64,000 bases of DNA from Legionella maceachernii (GTDB taxonomy: Bacteria > Pseudomonadota > Gammaproteobacteria > Legionellales > Legionellaceae). The notes beneath the pieces are model-generated. The model did no database searches and was not told the DNA's origin. It saw nothing but the letters and a program-made list of their open reading frames with translations. The stretch covers positions 62,001 to 126,000 of the forward strand of contig NZ_FUXJ01000006.1 in assembly GCF_900167045.1 (NCBI RefSeq), given 5' to 3'. How positions within the stretch are numbered: the first letter of the stretch is position 1; each line of letters begins with the position of its first letter. The position numbers and the translations under genes were made by a program. Shown in pieces: positions 38,257 through 47,398 of this stretch.

Positions 38257-39449
38257 TATAATTTCTCCGCCAGTTGATTTATCATGGATTGGTCGTTGTC
38301 ATTACACAGTAACCAATTGCTATACCATTCCATAAGCAGTCTGCGCTCTTGTTTAAAGTCAGCTCGTAAATATACCCCACGCACACCTTGAACCTTATGA
38401 GCTAACTGTGCTTCTATAGCATCACTTCTGAAATGTCCTTGCTCATGTAAAACAGTTGAAGCCAACGCTCTAAATCCATGTAATGTATGAAGATCTTTAT
38501 AACCATTGTTGTGTAACAGTTTGCGTGCGCTGGTCTCGCTAATTGGTTGCGGTATTTTTGCTGAGGGTGAATTAAATAGATAGGGTGTAAAACCAGTAAC
38601 CAATCGCAATTCTTTAAGTAATTCTAATACCCTTGGTGATAGAGGCACCCAGTGTGCGGCTGCCATTTTCATACGTTCGGCTGGTATATGCCATTCAGCT
38701 TGCTGCAAATTAAATTCAGACCATTGAGCAAGCCGTAATTCCGATGGTCTTGTAAATAAGTGGGCCAGTAGCTCAGTATATATTTTGATTATTTTTCTGC
38801 CGGGAGTATTTTTAATTATGGCTAGCATTTTATGTGCTTCATCTGGATGTATTGCTGGTTGATTGATTACACGCGGCTTGGGAGCAAGCGCTTTTTTCAA
38901 ACCAATGAAAGGGTAGTTATCTGTGAGTGATGCACCAACAGCAAATGAAAAAATCGCTTCTAATCTATCGTGTAAACGGTGAGTTACTTCATGATGACCT
39001 TGTATTTCATGAGGTTGAATGATTTTTAAAAGCTCTGCTTTAGTGACTTCATCGATGGGTTTATCACCTATGAATGGATAAATATCACGAGTAAGGCTTT
39101 TGTAGTGGCGATTGCTTGTAACCGGTTTCCATCGATGCGTGTTTTTTTGATGCCATTGTTCTGCTACTTCACGAAAGGTGAGTTTGCTTTGCTCACTAAT
39201 CACGCCTTTCCTGGGATCAATTCCTTTATTGAGTAGGTCACGATGTGAGGTTGCTTTGCTTCGAGCATCTGCCACACTTAGGCTTGGATAATTGCCTAAG
39301 GTGATTGTCTGCGGTTTCTTTTCCCATTGGAAGCGAAAAAGGAAGACCTTTTTTCCACTTGGTCTTATTTCCAATACTAATCCATCCCGATCAGCATGGC
39401 GTTTGCCGTCTTCTATCTTTAATGATCTGACTTTTGCATCTGAAAGCAT
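38256..39449 (-). CDS. Tyrosine integrase, P4 family
   Basis: Site-specific recombinase that inserts and excises the island at tRNA-Leu. Counted from the ATG at 39449 (AGGGA eight bases upstream) it has 397 residues; an in-frame TTG at 39464 is less likely. The N-terminal DUF4102-like arm-binding domain (SDAKVRSLKIEDGKRHADRD) is followed by a SAM-like core-binding domain and the catalytic domain, with the Arg in TRPSELRLAQW, HGFRALAST, LAHK and the Tyr in GVYLRADF. The gene lies next to the tRNA end of the island and reads away from it. Confidence 0.96.
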   Translation of the reverse strand: MLSDAKVRSLKIEDGKRHADRDGLVLEIRPSGKKVFLFRFQWEKKPQTITLGNYPSLSVADARSKATSHRDLLNKGIDPRKGVISEQSKLTFREVAEQWHQKNTHRWKPVTSNRHYKSLTRDIYPFIGDKPIDEVTKAELLKIIQPHEIQGHHEVTHRLHDRLEAIFSFAVGASLTDNYPFIGLKKALAPKPRVINQPAIHPDEAHKMLAIIKNTPGRKIIKIYTELLAHLFTRPSELRLAQWSEFNLQQAEWHIPAERMKMAAAHWVPLSPRVLELLKELRLVTGFTPYLFNSPSAKIPQPISETSARKLLHNNGYKDLHTLHGFRALASTVLHEQGHFRSDAIEAQLAHKVQGVRGVYLRADFKQERRLLMEWYSNWLLCNDNDQSMINQLAEKL

Positions 39450-39499
39450 TTGTAATTCCCTCAACTAAGCAGCATCTTTGGATAGAGAAGGGATAAAAA

Positions 39500-39523
39500 A
39501 TCTTACCCAAGATCTTACCCAAA
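39500..39523. repeat. Candidate integrase arm site, right (two 12-bp units)
   Basis: Two tandem 12-bp units of ATCTTACCCAAR, the central 20 bp (39503-39522) matching 28666-28685 at 19 of 20. It lies between the integrase start and the tRNA, 136 bp inside the right att, where it could also regulate the integrase promoter. Confidence 0.65.
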
Positions 39524-39657
39524 GTGCTTGCAGTTATATACGAAAAATAACGAATAGTTGAGAAAGATTTGAGAGAGAGAAGTCAGTATTATTTTAATAA
39601 TAATCAATACATTACGTACGTTTGCGAACCATTAAGGATTGTTGTAAAATCTATCAA

Positions 39658-39683
39658 TGGTACCGAGAAGAGGACTCGAACCT
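39658..39683. repeat. Right attachment site within tRNA-Leu
   Basis: The 3' 26 bp of the tRNA-Leu gene, repeated at 28591-28616 with one mismatch. Integration at this position keeps the tRNA gene intact. Confidence 0.88.
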
Positions 39684-39744
39684 CCACGGGGTTGCCCCCA
39701 CTAGCACCTGAAGCTAGCGTGTCTACCAATTCCACCACCTCGGC
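39658..39744 (-). tRNA. tRNA-Leu (anticodon CAG)
   Basis: An 87-base tRNA with a long variable arm. The acceptor stem GCCGAGG pairs with the CTCGGT region before the encoded CCA. The anticodon stem CTAGC/GCTAG encloses TTCAGGT with anticodon CAG. The variable arm is TGGGGGCAACCCCG, and the T arm contains GGTTCGAGTCC. Class II shape and anticodon give leucine. It is the integration target of the island. Confidence 0.96.
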
Positions 39745-39823
39745 AATCAGCTGGCTAACATACTTAAGATTTGCCTAGCTGTCAACATTTAAGTATGTTG
39801 CGCCTTGAGACCCGACCTATGGC

Positions 39824-42800
39824 CTATTTAGAACTTAGGATGATAGGAGCGCCTTCCTCTCGAACCTCGATGGAGCCTGAAACCTTTCCTACCTGTTCTT
39901 TAATTTTTGCCAAATCAGTATGTGCTTTCTCTGCAGCACCTGCCACTTCTGACTCGGTTGGACTAGCAAAGAATTGAGCTTGGTAAGTTTTTGGTGGGGT
40001 GGGTGTTCTTACCCAAGTGGGTAGCAAAGAAGCTAGTGACTCAAGAAGATTGATAAGGCCTTCGATGAGGGGTTTGAAAAAAGACTCCACAGGATTGAGT
40101 TGAGTTAGCTGACGCAGGTTATTTTCACTGAGATCAGTTTGCATGGTGCTTATGCATTGAGTGATAAAGGTGTTTTTATTGTCAGTGTGCAAATTGAGGT
40201 ATTGATGTAAGCGATCATTTAGATGCTTGGCCGCATTATCAAGAATATCTTGGGTTTTCTCCGTTTTATCGGTTATTTGTGCTCTACTTTTATTGATAGT
40301 GGCTATCATCTCGCGAACTATTTTAACTTCGTCTGAATCCGCTCTCTTGGTTACTTCCAAGGTCGCTGAGGTTAACGAGTTACTGTGTTCGAGCACATCC
40401 CTTTTTAAAGTATCGAGTTGTCGCTGTGCTGAATCTAAATCATAAACAAGGACAGGGCCATCTAAATGTTCGATATCAACTTGGGACGGTTGAGGTATTC
40501 TACCTAAACGGCCACTTAAATTATTATGGGCTTCTTGTATAACTCGTAAGTCCACTGCTTCGCTTGAACCACAAGCGCGTGATACTTCATCGTTATACGT
40601 ACGCATCTTACGAGAGGCATCACCTAACAAAGCGCGAACTTTTTTCCAATCATCTGAAAAACGGTTATTTACTGAAGCAACGCCTTTCTCTAATTGCGTT
40701 TTTAGGCCAATTAATGTCTTCTTACGGGCTTCCGCATTCATTTCTATTTCAAATGGTGAATTATCAGAAAATTTGTCGATCACTCTTTTGCTTTCAGATT
40801 TTACTGTTTCAAGATCAAAAGGAATTTTGATGTCCTTGTATTGAGAGATTTTGCCCATACCAGCAATTAATACTTCTATCTCCCCCAGTAAAGAGTTGAT
40901 GTCTCTGGTTTCCTGTATGATAAGTGCTTCTTTTTTCTTGATAAGCTCCTCTCTCCTTTTTTTTGCGGCCTCTATCTGTTGCTGTATTTCTGCTATCAGC
41001 TTAATAAGGTCGCCTCTAATCCCCTCTAGCTCTTGGAAGGCTTCTCCCACTGCTTCAATTTTTCCTTGAAGTTTTTCACTTTCTTGGAGTTTGGTGTCTT
41101 TGGGATTAGACAATGCTTCAAATTTATCATTCTTCGCTTTAGCAATTTCAACAAAACGGTTTAAGAGCTCATCGTATTTTTCCAGCAAATTAGTAAATCT
41201 CGGATTCTCAAGCAATTGAGGCCTTAGTAATTCAATCGGATTTTCAACAGACGAGGTTGATCGCATTTTAGGGGATGGATTAGAAGGCCTTTCACTGGTA
41301 AAGATATTTTGTATGGATTTCAATCCTTCCATCGTTTTTTCCCATAATTTTCCTGGGTCTAAAGTATTTTCTGTTTGCTTAACAGGCTCTTTCAATAATT
41401 TGCGTGTGCGATTAAAATGTCTGGCTATACGTATTATTTCATCAGCAAGTGGCTTGTACTCCTTGTCTTTTTTCTCCAGCTCAGCCGTTAACTCAAGCAC
41501 AGCCTTTCTTCCGGTTCTTTTTTCTTGTGGCTCATTTGCTCCGGTTAATGGTGGAGAGGTGACTGCACTCTCTTCTTGAGCTGCAGCGGCATTGGAGCCG
41601 ATGGAAGGATTTTCGATATCCACTTTTTTTCTTGGCGGTACAGTGGGTGGAATTTCTTCTTCACGAGGAGCCGCAGCAAGGGTTTCGGGTGTTTTTGCTA
41701 CAGGAGATTTTTTAACTTGCGCGGCGTCCTTTTCTCTAAGTCCACTAAGCTCTGCAAGCCTAATATTGATGTTTTCAGTGGTTGCGCCGATACGGACTTG
41801 AACGTGAGTGATTTGCTCGAGGTATTCTTCCGCTTTTTCGACCATGACCTCAAGGACTCTGCTTTTGGTGATTTTTCCTTTTTCTACCATCCCATTATAG
41901 AGTTTTTTATCTTGTGGTTTGTATTTCTCCCAAGCTTCATTAAGTTTTTGCACATCCATGGGCGTGGCAGTCGCTGTCTCAGGTAAAAACTGACGACTAA
42001 GATGAGAGAAATCTTCAACGAATTGGTTATACTCCCTTACTTGCCGGTTACTTTCTGCGTTTAATTCTTTAATTTCCTTTAGTCGTTCGTGGATATAAGG
42101 ATCTGAGGAGAGCTCGCCTTCCTTCAATCCTTTCTCTTTTTCTTCGGCGACAAGTTCTTCTTCTTTATGCTCAGCTTGTTTAAGCAACATTACAAGCGTT
42201 TGCTCTTTTTCTTTAATTTGTGCAAAAACCTGCTTGTATTTTTCTTTTAACTCACCGGGAGTTTTTCTTGTTTGCAGTTCGTCAATTACGTTTCCGCTCA
42301 GTTTAGCCTTTTGTAACTCTTTCAGTGATTCAGGATCAATTCCTGTTTTTTTAAATTCGCTAACTGCTTCTTGGCTAAGTTCAGACCAGGTTTGTATTTG
42401 TGTAAGCGTTTCTCTGCTAACCCCCACTTTTTGAAATTCACCAATGGTTTCTAAGCTTAGTGCCGCCATTTTTCTTAACTCTTCGAGCGTTTCTTTGCTG
42501 GCCGCTTTTTGCTGGTACGCTGAAAGGTTTTCTTGGGATAAATAGCCAGGTGGTAGATCCTGTTCTTTTTCAATAGCTCGTTTTATTTCCTCTAGATGTT
42601 CAAATTCTTCTTTTATTTTTTTCAGCTCTTTGAGTGCTCCAATACTAAGCTTCGTTTCATATAATTCTTTAACAGCCTTTTTGCTGACTTTAATGTCTTG
42701 AAATGCATGAATTGTTTTTTCGCTGAGGGTGGTTAAACTGGTTACTACGCTAAGTCCCATCCCTTTCTGTTGAAAGGCTTGAATACTTTTTTCTGGAACG

Positions 42801-44446
42801 CCTGCCATTTTTAATTGTTCCAGAGCATCAGTGCTGTATTTTCGGGCTACGGGTTCTTCAATTTGTGCTTCCCTGACCCGTTTCTTCCGTTTTTTGGTAG
42901 TATTTGCCTGCTTCGATGGGGTTTCCTTATCGGCACTTTCTGCAACAGGTTGAGCCACAGGGTATGGACCATAGGTTGCATCCATTAGGCGGCGATATTC
43001 TTTCACTAAGCTAATCATGCCGGCGGTGGGGTAAACTTTGTTAGTGCTTTCTTCTAGCTGATGAAGGTATTTTTGAAGTGTTTCGCTATAAGCGGTTGCA
43101 CTGGCTTGTACTTCGACTTTTTCCGGCATGAGCAATTCAGAAAATGCGTCTGTCATTTTATCTTTTGCTTTAACCAGACCACTAACCAAACCAGTAAACA
43201 TTTTTTCTGCTACTGAGGGCTTGGTTGGATTTGCTGAAGGATCATCAAGGAATGGCGACGGAGCTAAGCTTTCGATCATTCCTTCAAGGAGTGCTATTTG
43301 TATTTCTTTTTTAATGAAACCAAATTCCTTTGTTACTTGCTCTAAAAGGCTGAGATCACTAGTTCCTTTTATTTGTTCAATGTACTTACTGATATCTTTT
43401 GCAGACTTATCACGCACGATTACATGACGAGGATCCGTACTAAGGATGTAAGAATGAGTGGCGAGTAAAGAGGAAACCTGCTCTAAATCTTGTAATAGCT
43501 TATTTTTCTTTTCTTCTGCGGTGGCTTTCAAGGCGGCTGGTTTAGTTTCCCTAACGGCCGGCGATGCTTTCTCAACTCCTGATGTAATTACTGAGCCGAC
43601 TGGTTGAACTTTTGCGGCACCTGATTGATCATCAATGGTGGCCGTTTTCGTGGCGGTTGGTTTTACCTCTGTCACTGAGGGTTGTTTGGTAACAGAGGGG
43701 TTCACTGAATCTTGAGAAGGTAAACGGTTTTTTTCCTCACGTAATTTTTGAAGATGCTGGTGAAACTCGTTTACTAACTTGACGAAGTCGGTATGAAGAA
43801 TGGCTCTAATTTGGGACTCTTGATGAGAAGATTGAGCCGAGCTAGTAGACTCTTTCAACGCTTGCTGAGCTTGTTTTAGTTTTTCCAAAAATAGAGACAC
43901 CTCGCTGGGCGCGGTGACTTGAGACTTAATGGTTGAAAAAAGATTATTAAAGAGTCCGGTTGATTGGGTGTCGGTTTGTGCTGTTAAGGCAGAGAGTCGG
44001 GTAATCATTGCATTGATCAATGCTTCTTGAACCAATTTTTTCACTAAATCAAATTCTCTTTTTTTTGATTCGAGAATTTTAAGATCATCTGTGTTTTGGA
44101 CCTCAGTAATCAATTGTTGAATATCTTTCAAAGAAGGATCGCGAATGGATTTGCGATCTTCTTGGATAAAAATAGGAAAAGCTGAATTAAGGTTAGATGA
44201 ATCACCAATCAAAGAATAAAACCCGTTCATCTGGTAAAGTAAAGTAGCTTTTACCATAACAGGGAGTTTCCAGAGGTCGTTGACTTGCTGTGCGATAAGA
44301 CTCAGTTCTTCTGAACTAGCCGTTTCTGTTACTTTACTAGCCAGATTTATACGCACAGCTCGTATCGTGGATCTTTCCCCTTCATCGGAAATAAGGGGCT
44401 CTAAGGCTTGAATCCTCTTTAGGCTTCTAGTAATCTTCTCTTTCAT
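39824..44446 (-). CDS. Giant coiled-coil protein with 13-residue repeats; Dot/Icm effector candidate
   Basis: A 1540-residue, highly charged, mostly helical protein with no signal peptide or clear membrane segment. A module of about 150 residues occurs twice near the N-terminus: residues 101-152 align with 344-395 (pattern RDxSxKDI...TxDLxxLE...EF..xKK.xQ.AL...MI). Pro/Thr/Lys-rich linkers follow (about 245-310, 495-535). Residues about 538-730 are built from a 13-residue unit of the form LSxExLxEFQKxG repeated about a dozen times with one interruption. The rest is long coiled coil with another Pro-rich spacer (about 920-1000). No enzyme domain is recognised. A PmrA-like box lies upstream, as in many Legionella effector genes. 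The stop is 80 bp from the tRNA-Leu gene. Confidence 0.88.
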   Translation of the reverse strand: MKEKITRSLKRIQALEPLISDEGERSTIRAVRINLASKVTETASSEELSLIAQQVNDLWKLPVMVKATLLYQMNGFYSLIGDSSNLNSAFPIFIQEDRKSIRDPSLKDIQQLITEVQNTDDLKILESKKREFDLVKKLVQEALINAMITRLSALTAQTDTQSTGLFNNLFSTIKSQVTAPSEVSLFLEKLKQAQQALKESTSSAQSSHQESQIRAILHTDFVKLVNEFHQHLQKLREEKNRLPSQDSVNPSVTKQPSVTEVKPTATKTATIDDQSGAAKVQPVGSVITSGVEKASPAVRETKPAALKATAEEKKNKLLQDLEQVSSLLATHSYILSTDPRHVIVRDKSAKDISKYIEQIKGTSDLSLLEQVTKEFGFIKKEIQIALLEGMIESLAPSPFLDDPSANPTKPSVAEKMFTGLVSGLVKAKDKMTDAFSELLMPEKVEVQASATAYSETLQKYLHQLEESTNKVYPTAGMISLVKEYRRLMDATYGPYPVAQPVAESADKETPSKQANTTKKRKKRVREAQIEEPVARKYSTDALEQLKMAGVPEKSIQAFQQKGMGLSVVTSLTTLSEKTIHAFQDIKVSKKAVKELYETKLSIGALKELKKIKEEFEHLEEIKRAIEKEQDLPPGYLSQENLSAYQQKAASKETLEELRKMAALSLETIGEFQKVGVSRETLTQIQTWSELSQEAVSEFKKTGIDPESLKELQKAKLSGNVIDELQTRKTPGELKEKYKQVFAQIKEKEQTLVMLLKQAEHKEEELVAEEKEKGLKEGELSSDPYIHERLKEIKELNAESNRQVREYNQFVEDFSHLSRQFLPETATATPMDVQKLNEAWEKYKPQDKKLYNGMVEKGKITKSRVLEVMVEKAEEYLEQITHVQVRIGATTENINIRLAELSGLREKDAAQVKKSPVAKTPETLAAAPREEEIPPTVPPRKKVDIENPSIGSNAAAAQEESAVTSPPLTGANEPQEKRTGRKAVLELTAELEKKDKEYKPLADEIIRIARHFNRTRKLLKEPVKQTENTLDPGKLWEKTMEGLKSIQNIFTSERPSNPSPKMRSTSSVENPIELLRPQLLENPRFTNLLEKYDELLNRFVEIAKAKNDKFEALSNPKDTKLQESEKLQGKIEAVGEAFQELEGIRGDLIKLIAEIQQQIEAAKKRREELIKKKEALIIQETRDINSLLGEIEVLIAGMGKISQYKDIKIPFDLETVKSESKRVIDKFSDNSPFEIEMNAEARKKTLIGLKTQLEKGVASVNNRFSDDWKKVRALLGDASRKMRTYNDEVSRACGSSEAVDLRVIQEAHNNLSGRLGRIPQPSQVDIEHLDGPVLVYDLDSAQRQLDTLKRDVLEHSNSLTSATLEVTKRADSDEVKIVREMIATINKSRAQITDKTEKTQDILDNAAKHLNDRLHQYLNLHTDNKNTFITQCISTMQTDLSENNLRQLTQLNPVESFFKPLIEGLINLLESLASLLPTWVRTPTPPKTYQAQFFASPTESEVAGAAEKAHTDLAKIKEQVGKVSGSIEVREEGAPIILSSK

Positions 44447-44519
44447 AATATATACCTGCCATTATCAAAATCCATTTTGAACTTGCTTCCGTAACCTTAT
44501 ATATAAAGTTTATAGACTT

Positions 44520-44539
44520 AAAATTAGGAGAATATTAAG
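44520..44539 (-). promoter_or_regulatory. Candidate PmrA-binding box
   Basis: On the minus strand CTTAATATT and CCTAATTTT are tandem 9-bp half-sites separated by two bases, matching the Legionella PmrA consensus (CTTAATATT repeated) fully in the first half and at 7 of 9 in the second. A TATATA stretch lies about 15-20 bp downstream as a possible -10. The box ends 73 bp before the start of the 1540-residue gene. Binding is inferred. Confidence 0.6.
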
Positions 44540-44574
44540 TAGTTCTAATTTTGAACATTTCTTTTGTAAAGAAA

Positions 44575-44603
44575 TTGCAAACCTGTCGGCAATGGCTTAA
44601 TTT
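44575..44603 (+). promoter_or_regulatory. Possible promoter of the phosphodiesterase gene
   Basis: TTGCAA and TAATTT with a 17-bp spacer, about 95 bp before the start codon. The -10 match is moderate. Confidence 0.35.
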
Positions 44604-44698
44604 AAATAGCGTTTTACAGAGGCCTAAGGACAAGAATTTTAAGTTTTAATTTTGAGTGCACTCATTTGAAAGTTTGGCATTGACGAAATAGGGAGGCC

Positions 44699-45475
44699 AT
44701 GAAAATTCTGAAATTGCTTGAAAAAACAATCAATTACTTCTTTGCGTTTTGGCCCAGAAAAATTCCTCAAAACTTTAAGATTTCCAAAACACATCTTATC
44801 GCTCATCGTGGCGCACACAGCAAAAAACAACGTATTATCGAAAACACCGAGGCGGCTTTTTCTGCGGCACTTGCTCTAGGTTGCTGGGGAATTGAGTTTG
44901 ATGTTCATGCGACTGCTGATGGCGTGTTGGTGGTTAACCATGACCCTACTCTAAAGCGACTTTGGGGTAAGGAGGTTGCCATTAAGGAATTGACTTTTAA
45001 AAAACTGAGGGCTTTGGTACCGGAGATATTGAGTCTTGCAGAGGTCGTTGAGCGCTATGGCAAACGCCTCCATTTATTTGTTGAATTAAAAGTCCCTTTT
45101 AATGCGGAAGCCAGTCTTTATCATGATCTGCGTACACTCACTCCTTGTGTCGATTATCATTTGTTAAGTCTTCATGAATCAGTGTTTGCTTCACTGACAT
45201 TATTCCCCCCTGAGGTTATGCTATTAGTGGCTGTACATAACAATGTCACTCAATTTGTGCGCCTTTGCTTGCAGAAACAATACGGCGGTGTTTTAGGCCA
45301 TTATCTTTTATTTGATAATCAAAAAATTAAAACGCTGAAGTCAGCAAAAAAACAAGTGGGTGTTGGTATGGTTGACTCTAAATTTAGTTTGCACAGGGAG
45401 TTAAATCGAGAATTAAAATGGATTTTCAGTGACAATGTGGCGCCATTGACTCGGTATTTAAAAGAACTGCAGTAA
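44699..45475 (+). CDS. Glycerophosphodiester phosphodiesterase
   Basis: Hydrolyses glycerophosphodiesters, products of phospholipid breakdown, to glycerol 3-phosphate and an alcohol. The 258-residue TIM-barrel protein has the full metal and catalytic set: HRG at 36-38, ENT at 48-50, Glu66 and Asp68 in GIEFDVH, and HD at 81-82. There is no signal peptide, so it is of the cytoplasmic UgpQ type. GGGAGG lies only two bases before the ATG, unusually close. It is convergent with fumC across a repeat array. Confidence 0.93.
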   Translation: MKILKLLEKTINYFFAFWPRKIPQNFKISKTHLIAHRGAHSKKQRIIENTEAAFSAALALGCWGIEFDVHATADGVLVVNHDPTLKRLWGKEVAIKELTFKKLRALVPEILSLAEVVERYGKRLHLFVELKVPFNAEASLYHDLRTLTPCVDYHLLSLHESVFASLTLFPPEVMLLVAVHNNVTQFVRLCLQKQYGGVLGHYLLFDNQKIKTLKSAKKQVGVGMVDSKFSLHRELNRELKWIFSDNVAPLTRYLKELQ

Positions 45476-45497
45476 TTTGGTAAGGAAGAGAGCTGTT

Positions 45498-45900
45498 GTC
45501 GCCCCGAATGTGGTGGGGGATCTCCTTGGGGGGTTAGTGCCAAGAGTCGGGAGGTTCTTCGCGTTGCTCAGGATGACGGTGGTATTGTCGTCCTGAGCGA
45601 AGCGAAGGGTCTCCTTGATGGGAGCTACTGCCAAGAGTTGGGAGGTCCCTCGCTCTTGCTCGGGATGACGGTGGTATTGTCGTCCTGAGCGAAGCGAAGG
45701 GTCTCCTTGATGGGGTTATTGCCAAGAGTTGGGAGGTCCTTCGCGTTGCTCAGGATGACGGTTGTGTTGTCGTCCTGAGCGAAGCGAAGGATCTCCTTGG
45801 TGGGGTTATTGCCAAGAGTTGGGAGGTTCTTCGCGTTGCTCAGGATGACAGGTTGTTGTCGTCCCGAACGTGGTGAGGAATCTCCTAATTCTTGGCAATG
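45498..45900. repeat. Tandem array of five palindromic intergenic repeats (about 90 bp each)
   Basis: Units begin at about 45498, 45587, 45679, 45769 and 45858 (spacing 89-92). Each contains a GTCGTCCTGAGCGAAGCGAAG-like half and, after a spacer with GCCAAGAGTTGGGAGG, the near-complement CTTCGCGTTGCTCAGGATGAC, so adjacent halves fold into long hairpins. The outer copies are degenerate. It fills the whole 437-bp gap between the convergent phosphodiesterase and fumC genes; no gene is supported inside. This is a REP/MITE-like family, possibly serving as a bidirectional terminator. Confidence 0.88.
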
Positions 45901-45912
45901 AGCTTTAATAAC

Positions 45913-47301
45913 CTAGGGATTTACCATTTCCTCCGGTTTAACAAACTCATTAAATTGCTCAGCGGTTAGGAAACCTAACTTAACGGCTGCTTCTTGCAAA
46001 GAAATATTTTCATGATGAGCCGTCTTAGCAATTTTAGCGGCTTTATCATAACCAATATGCTGATTAAGCGCAGTCACTAACATTAGAGAATGATGCAAGT
46101 AATAATCAATGACGGTGCGATTGGCTTCTAGACCCTCAACGCAAAATTCTTGGAATGAATGGCAAGTATCCGCTAAGAGATTTAAGGAATGTAAAACATT
46201 AAAAATGATAACGGGTTTAAAAACGTTAAGCTCAAAATTACCTTGGCTGGCCGCAATAGCTACCGCTGTATCATTACCAATAACCTGCGCGCACACCATC
46301 GTCATCGCTTCACATTGTGTGGGATTGACTTTACCTGGCATGATGGATGAGCCTGGTTCGTTTTCAGGCAGGATTAATTCACCAATGCCGCAACGGGGGC
46401 CTGAGCCAAGCCAGCGAACATCATTGGCAATTTTCATTAATGCGCAAGCTAATGCTTTGAATGCGCTATGAGCCATAACTAAAGGCTCATGCGAGGCCAA
46501 CGCTGCGAATTTATTAGGTGCTGAAGTGAAAGGAAGTTGAGTAATAGCAGCAATATGAGCCGATGCTTTGACGGCAAATTGAGGGTGCGTATTTAATCCG
46601 GTACCTACCGCGGTCCCCCCTAAAGCCAGTTCGTATAATTCAGGTAGCGTTTGTTCGATGCGCTGAATGCACGCCTCTAACTGTGCCACGTAACCTGAAA
46701 ACTCTTGGCCCAAGGTGAGAGGGACCGCATCTTGTAAGTGAGTTCGGCCAATTTTCACAATGTCTTTAAAGGCGCGCATTTTTTCGGCTAGGGCCTCACG
46801 CAAATTGCGTACAGCAGGTAATAGTTTTGCATGGATAGCGATTGCAGCAGCGATATGCATGGCTGTGGGGAATGTATCGTTAGAAGATTGTGACATATTG
46901 ACATGATCATTGGGATGAACCGGTGCTTTACTTCCCATTGTGCCATTAGCCATTTCAATGGCGCGATTGGAAATGACCTCGTTCGCATTCATATTTGACT
47001 GAGTGCCGCTCCCTGTTTGCCAAACATGTAAGGGAAAATGGTCATCCAATTTGCCCGAACAGACCTCTTCAGCCGCTTTAATAATTAGGTCAGCCTTATC
47101 TTGAGGGAGTTTGCCTAATTCAAGGTTCGTTAAAGCAGCGGCTTTTTTTAATATGCCAAACGCATGAGTGACTTCTCGGGGCATGATATCGCGACCAATA
47201 TTAAAATGATGGAGTGAGCGCTCGGTTTGTGCTCCCCAATAACGGTCAGCAGAAACGGCGATCTCACCCATGCTGTCTGTTTCAATGCGAGTTTTACCCA
47301 T
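45913..47301 (-). CDS. fumC: Fumarate hydratase class II
   Basis: Iron-independent fumarase of the TCA cycle, converting fumarate and L-malate. It has 462 residues (E. coli 467). The superfamily signature [16 protein letters not shown] lies near residue 315, with the [13 protein letters not shown] substrate loop near 104 and the [21 protein letters not shown] segment near 130. Its stop lies beside the repeat array. Confidence 0.98.
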   Translation of the reverse strand: MGKTRIETDSMGEIAVSADRYWGAQTERSLHHFNIGRDIMPREVTHAFGILKKAAALTNLELGKLPQDKADLIIKAAEEVCSGKLDDHFPLHVWQTGSGTQSNMNANEVISNRAIEMANGTMGSKAPVHPNDHVNMSQSSNDTFPTAMHIAAAIAIHAKLLPAVRNLREALAEKMRAFKDIVKIGRTHLQDAVPLTLGQEFSGYVAQLEACIQRIEQTLPELYELALGGTAVGTGLNTHPQFAVKASAHIAAITQLPFTSAPNKFAALASHEPLVMAHSAFKALACALMKIANDVRWLGSGPRCGIGELILPENEPGSSIMPGKVNPTQCEAMTMVCAQVIGNDTAVAIAASQGNFELNVFKPVIIFNVLHSLNLLADTCHSFQEFCVEGLEANRTVIDYYLHHSLMLVTALNQHIGYDKAAKIAKTAHHENISLQEAAVKLGFLTAEQFNEFVKPEEMVNP

Positions 47302-47398
47302 AATGCTTCATCCTCTATAAAAATAAAGCGCTAAAATAGCACCAAGATTTTTTGTCGTATAGTAAAATTAAACTCTAATTCATTTTAGTGAGTTACTC

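Larger units (their letters stand above)
28591..39683. mobile_element. Integrated island in tRNA-Leu, phage-satellite (PICI) like
   Basis: The element is bounded by a 26-bp direct repeat (one mismatch) whose right copy is the 3' end of an intact tRNA-Leu gene. Both inner ends carry the same 20-bp candidate integrase arm site. Inward from the tRNA end the minus strand reads integrase, an unknown partner, AlpA-like regulator, a small protein, replication protein, primase-helicase and a broken terminase-small-subunit-like gene, then acetyltransferases. The left end carries AbiF with its upstream RNA. About 11 kb, with replication genes but no capsid, tail or lysis genes, it is the size and content expected of a Gram-negative phage-inducible island. 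Helper dependence is inference. Confidence 0.85.

Noticed and set aside
45534-45725. 63-codon frame in the repeat array
   Set aside because: It is generated by the repeated palindromic units (RHPEQREE-type sequence) and is a common false gene call.
45498-45900. CRISPR array
   Set aside because: Units of about 90 bp with palindromic halves and no unique spacers, and no cas genes nearby. No CRISPR was seen elsewhere in the window.
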